The notes beneath the pieces are model-generated. The model searched no databases, was not told the DNA's origin, and saw nothing but the letters and a program-made list of their open reading frames with translations. Shown piece by piece: positions 6,041 through 7,227 of a stretch of DNA of 7,227 nt (position 1 is the stretch's first letter; each line of letters starts with the position of its first letter). Source of the stretch: Clostridia bacterium (GTDB lineage: Bacteria > Bacillota_A > Clostridia > Oscillospirales > CAG-272); assembly GCA_017472105.1 (NCBI GenBank), contig JAFUQY010000198.1, positions 1-7,227 on the forward strand, given 5' to 3'. The position numbers were made by a program, and so were the translations under genes.

Positions 6041-7087
6041 TTACAGCTTCGCGAGAATCGCACGGAATGCATCCGTCTCGCGCAGTCCGTCGTAGCGGGA
6101 TTCTTCCTGCATGTCCTTTGCGAGCAGTTCCCGCGCGTTCTGCTGATCCGGCGTCCATGCGTCGTACGAAATCCGGTTGATGAGAAGCGAAGTCGGTCTG
6201 CCGGTGAGATCGAGTGCATCGTGCAGGACTGCGTAATCCGCCGCTTTGCTGAGAGATGCCATGCACTCACCGGTTTCTCCAAGCTCCAGCCACAGTTCCG
6301 CCATATCCTGATACGCGCAGAGCGTCCGCCGCAGTCCGAATAAGTGGTCGTGATTTTCGTAGATGATTTCGTACATGCCGATCACCTTTTGGTACAGTGC
6401 GATTTTTTCGTCTGCTGAATAGTGATCGTCCGCGCGCATTTTCCAGACCCAGTAGTACAGGCACCACACCCACCGCTGAACGCCGCCCTGTACCGTGTCA
6501 ACGCGTTCGTCCCCCGAGAGGATGCCGCATAGTTCGATTTCCGCGGTTTTATAGAGATTCGGCAGTTTTTTTGCGGTTTCAAGAGCTTTTTCGTGATATC
6601 CGGCACGTTCGTACGCGGTGCAGATATTCGCAATGGCGCTGCTGCGGATTCCCTGATCGGTGCACCGCTCGAGAATTTCCTCGTGAATGCGGATGGATTC
6701 ATCAAGATGCTCCCTATAGTTCTCCGATGTGTATCCCATTAGATTGTATGCAAGCTCCGCTTTCAAGGCAAAGGACTGCGGAAACCGTTCCAGACCGCGG
6801 CGCAGTTCTTCCACGGCTTTACGGCAGTCGCCTGCGGCGTTTGCGTTGTGAATGATCTTCCGGATCTCCTCCTTTTCGCGCTCCGCGTCCATGCCGTACA
6901 CGGTGTCAAGCGTCACGCCGAAATACCGCGCAATCTCCGGCAGAAGCGTGATGTCCGGGTAGCCTTCGGCTCTCTCCCATTTCGATACCGCCTGTGCCGT
7001 CACGCCGATAGCGCTTGCCAGCTCGTCCTGTGTCACATCGCGTTCCCGTCTCAGTCTGCGGATTGCGCCGCCGATGTTCAGTTCCAT
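6041..7087 (-). CDS. XRE-family transcriptional regulator with TPR-like C-terminal region (paralog B)
   Basis: A 348-residue regulator with the same architecture as its downstream neighbour. The XRE domain spans about 6-60, with helices in TQDELASAIGVTAQAVSKWE (19-38) and the invariant EGYPDITLLPEIA (41-53). The remainder (about 70-345) is helical and TPR-like, with helix pairs near 84-118, 127-163 and 226-292. Beyond residue 70 similarity to paralog A falls but stays clear (for example HEKA, LP-x-x-Y, CTDQ, RETD/RETP and the final IL/IM-A-x-L). A Trp/Tyr-rich stretch RWVWCLYYWVWK (205-216) has no counterpart in paralog A and may mark a different ligand pocket. The ATG at 7085-7087 has GAGGT (7093-7097) 5 nt upstream. 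The stop lies about 100 nt from paralog A with that gene's promoter between; no clear terminator separates them, so readthrough into A is possible. Confidence 0.9.
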   Translation of the reverse strand: MELNIGGAIRRLRRERDVTQDELASAIGVTAQAVSKWERAEGYPDITLLPEIARYFGVTLDTVYGMDAEREKEEIRKIIHNANAAGDCRKAVEELRRGLERFPQSFALKAELAYNLMGYTSENYREHLDESIRIHEEILERCTDQGIRSSAIANICTAYERAGYHEKALETAKKLPNLYKTAEIELCGILSGDERVDTVQGGVQRWVWCLYYWVWKMRADDHYSADEKIALYQKVIGMYEIIYENHDHLFGLRRTLCAYQDMAELWLELGETGECMASLSKAADYAVLHDALDLTGRPTSLLINRISYDAWTPDQQNARELLAKDMQEESRYDGLRETDAFRAILAKL

Positions 7088-7130
7088 AAATTACCTCGTG
7101 TTTTTGAATTCAAGAGCTCCTGTTGAAAGT

Positions 7131-7159
7131 AGTATATCACAGAATCCCGCGCTCCGCAA
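7131..7159 (-). promoter_or_regulatory. Promoter of XRE-TPR paralog B
   Basis: On the minus strand TTGCGG (complement of 7154-7159) and TATACT (complement of 7131-7136) are 17 bp apart, with the extended TG. The expected start is near 7124, giving a leader of about 36 nt. The leader holds a perfect palindrome TTGAATTCAA (7104-7113) and a TTCAA/TTGAA inverted pair (7109-7113, 7123-7127), neither of which is present before paralog A. Confidence 0.72.
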
Positions 7160-7194
7160 TAGACGCGTCCGCCACAGGAGTAAACGATGCGTTG
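7154..7194. repeat. Conserved promoter-upstream block, copy B
   Basis: Partner of the block at 5995-6034. It keeps the -35 box, the TCCGCCACA run and the AACG-ATG-CGTT inverted repeat (7183-7193) at nearly the same distance from the -10 box (56 bp in copy A, 57 bp here, measured to the centre). Confidence 0.75.
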
Positions 7195-7227
7195 TTATTT
7201 TCGAGAATCCGTTGTCCGCTTCGGTTG

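Noticed and set aside
1..7227. CRISPR array, tRNA/rRNA, transposase or attachment sites
   Set aside because: No regularly spaced repeats, no tRNA-like cloverleaf, no rRNA-like sequence, no transposase motif and no terminal inverted repeats were seen. The only repeats are those from the regulator duplication and shared promoter cores.

Overview
The window looks like chromosomal DNA of a moderately GC-rich Firmicute, most likely a gut-type Clostridia (Oscillospiraceae/Ruminococcaceae-like). This is an inference from strong Shine-Dalgarno sites, sigma-A type promoters with TATACT/TATAAT -10 boxes, a COG4586/4587/3694-type ABC exporter, and paired XRE regulators with helical C-termini. I see no phage, transposon, CRISPR or RNA gene.

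Layout. (1) 1-1718, plus strand: the 3' part of an acyl-CoA/AMP-forming synthetase gene, followed 2 nt later by a two-domain protein with a C-terminal uridine-kinase-like P-loop domain. The pair ends at a bidirectional terminator (1726-1760). (2) 1759-2079, minus strand: a 106-residue, very hydrophobic orphan membrane protein with its own promoter. It converges on the kinase gene and shares that terminator. (3) 2192-4875, plus strand: a three-gene ABC transporter operon (ATPase plus two six-helix-type permeases). It is driven by a perfect consensus promoter, has a near-perfect Shine-Dalgarno, is tightly coupled (4-nt overlap, then 1-nt spacing), and is closed by a strong hairpin terminator. 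(4) 4881-7087, minus strand: two tandem paralogous XRE-family regulators with TPR-like C-terminal regions. Each has its own promoter and a conserved block of about 40 bp upstream. The array may continue beyond the right edge.

How the parts relate. The ligase and kinase are probably co-transcribed. The ABC trio should assemble as one transporter of unknown substrate. The two regulators share an almost invariant DNA-binding head but have diverged C-terminal regions, which suggests related DNA targets read out in response to different signals. No direct evidence ties the regulators to the transporter; they converge at the 4837-4875 terminator. The small membrane gene and both regulator genes share a promoter core (TGTGATATACT, with a -35-like box 17 bp upstream).

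I found no clearly new multi-gene system. The most interesting signals are the tandem regulator array with its duplicated promoter-upstream block, the shared promoter core, and the unrecognised N-terminal domain on the kinase-like protein.
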